This document shows positions 6,373-6,987 of a stretch of DNA of 6,987 nt, one piece after another. The position numbers were made by a program, and so were the translations under genes. The notes below the pieces were generated by a model. The model ran no database searches. It was not told the DNA's origin and worked only from the letters and a program-made list of their open reading frames with translations. Every line of letters starts with the position of its first letter. Positions within the stretch are counted from its first letter, which is position 1. The stretch spans positions 1 to 6,987 of the forward strand of contig JAITVE010000378.1 in assembly GCA_031285975.1 (NCBI GenBank), written 5' to 3'. The DNA is from Candidatus Adiutrix sp. Its GTDB lineage: Bacteria; Desulfobacterota; Desulfarculia; Adiutricales; Adiutricaceae.

Positions 6373-6406
6373 CTAAGTATACGATATGTCATTACTTAGT
6401 ATACCA
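6373..6406. promoter_or_regulatory. Putative operator: paired GTATAC-centred repeats
   Basis: Two near-identical 10-mers in direct orientation, CTAAGTATAC (6373-6382) and CTTAGTATAC (6395-6404), are spaced 22 bp start to start, about two helical turns. The same stretch holds an inverted repeat ACTAAGTA (6372-6379) and TACTTAGT (6393-6400). Each core GTATAC is itself a palindrome, and the upstream copy reads TAGTATACCA, fitting the TnGTnnACnA type of site of FadR-class GntR regulators. One copy covers the promoter -10 and the other lies around +10 to +16, so bound protein would block transcription. The regulator is not in the window; its family is an inference. Confidence 0.5.
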
Positions 6407-6426
6407 GAACCGGGGGTGTTTTCCAA
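6398..6426 (-). promoter_or_regulatory. Sigma70-type promoter of the TRAP operon
   Basis: On the minus strand TTGGAA (6426-6421) and TATACT (6403-6398) are separated by exactly 17 nt. The spacer ends in TGG just before the -10, giving an extended -10 (TGnTATACT). An A-rich GATAAAAATAG lies directly upstream of the -35 and could act as an UP element. Initiation would fall near 6391, giving a leader of about 137 nt before ATG 6253. It lies in the only sizeable gap upstream of the five minus-strand genes. Confidence 0.65.
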
Positions 6427-6482
6427 CTATTTTTATCGCTGCCTTACAGGCCGGGGGACGGTGTCAGGGCCGCCGGGCCGCG

Positions 6483-6987
6483 TTAGCCCCGGCCGAGCTT
6501 GAGGGCCAGGTTTTCCATGACCATTTGGGGCGGGGCGGAGGTGGTGACCAGGGCGCGGTGGGCCTCTTCCAGGGCTTGGAGGGCCTCGGAGACCGCCCGC
6601 CATGACCAGTTGGCGGCCTGGCCCTGGGTTTTTTCCAGCACGAAGGGGTGCATTCCCAGGGCCTGCGCGTCTTCGGGGCCCAGGCGGCGCGCGCCCAGGG
6701 CGGCCTGGCGGGTTTTGATTCTGAGGATGAGGCGGAAGTGGCGCACCATCATGGCCAAAACCGGCAGGTGGTGCTCAACGCTCAACAGGTCAAGCAGGGT
6801 GGCCAGGCCGGATTTTACATCGTGGCGGCCCAGGGCCTCCCCCAGCTCAAAGACGTTGGCGTTGGGGGACAGGCTGACCAGGGAGCGCACCAGTTCGGCG
6901 GTTAGGGCGCCGCCTTCGCCCAGGTAGAGGCTGAGTTTTTCGGCCTCGCCGGACAACAGGTTCAGGTCGCTCCCGGCCCGCTCGATA
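6483..6987 (-). CDS. holA: DNA polymerase III subunit delta, C-terminal part (5' partial)
   Basis: The frame is open from the window edge to TAA at 6485-6483, giving 167 residues. The start lies beyond 6987; the TTG at 6956 is an internal leucine codon. Delta is the clamp-loader subunit that opens the beta sliding clamp. The visible part begins in the middle domain with GSDLNLLSGEAEKLSLY (5-21), where delta proteins have a conserved G-D-L-N-EKL pattern. It continues with NVFELGEAL (44-52), VRHFRLILRIK (81-91), GMHPFVLEK (111-119) and a final ALEEAHRAL...MENLALKLG helix pair, the collar domain that assembles with the other clamp-loader subunits. Delta is usually about 330-350 residues, so roughly half is present. 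It is on the same strand as the TRAP operon but 229 nt upstream of it and separated by the operon's own promoter. I see no convincing terminator after holA. Confidence 0.88.
   Translation of the reverse strand, partial: IERAGSDLNLLSGEAEKLSLYLGEGGALTAELVRSLVSLSPNANVFELGEALGRHDVKSGLATLLDLLSVEHHLPVLAMMVRHFRLILRIKTRQAALGARRLGPEDAQALGMHPFVLEKTQGQAANWSWRAVSEALQALEEAHRALVTTSAPPQMVMENLALKLGRG

Noticed and set aside
5306..6376. A 356-codon plus-strand open frame opposite the TAXI binding-protein gene
   Set aside because: Shadow of a GC-rich gene with a Gly/His-rich nonsense translation; the minus-strand product has a signal peptide and family motifs.
6461..6482. GC-rich inverted repeat just after holA as a terminator
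   Set aside because: The GGGCC/GGCCC pairing is short and has no T-run behind it on the minus strand, so I cannot support an intrinsic terminator.

Overview
The window looks like a chromosomal segment of a GC-rich Gram-negative bacterium. A Desulfovibrionaceae-type (Desulfobacterota) host is my best guess, from the GC-rich coding style, periplasmic proteins with signal peptides, a TAXI-type TRAP transporter and the DsbI-type protein. This is an inference from style, not a database match.

Layout: (1) Positions 1-591, plus strand: the 3' part of a J-domain protein with a shortened zinc-finger region. Its start lies before the window. (2) Positions 592-760: a non-coding convergent gap that ends in a perfect 9-bp hairpin with T-runs on both sides, which can terminate both converging transcripts. 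(3) Positions 761-6253, minus strand: five tightly packed genes that read as one operon. In transcription order these are a TAXI-family TRAP solute-binding protein (6253-5261), a fused 4TM/12TM TRAP permease with a C-terminal extra domain (5159-2571), a DsbB/DsbI-like disulfide oxidoreductase (2574-1993), a small secreted charged helical protein of unknown function (1976-1632), and a xylose-isomerase-like TIM-barrel protein (1594-761). (4) Positions 6254-6482: the operon's control region, with a good sigma70-type extended -10 promoter and a pair of GTATAC-centred repeats that look like a regulator's operator. (5) Positions 6483-6987, minus strand: the C-terminal part of DNA polymerase III subunit delta (holA), whose start lies beyond the window.

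How the genes may work together: the binding protein captures an unknown solute in the periplasm and hands it to the fused permease for ion-driven uptake. The TIM-barrel enzyme at the operon's end may act on the imported compound. The DsbI-like protein is an unusual partner for a TRAP system. The mature binding protein has four cysteines in two plausible pairs, so the oxidoreductase may be there to oxidise it, directly or through a DsbA-like protein not seen here. The small secreted protein sits directly behind dsbI, is clearly AT-richer than its neighbours, and may be an accessory to it. No RNA genes, insertion sequences, CRISPR arrays or integration sites were seen.
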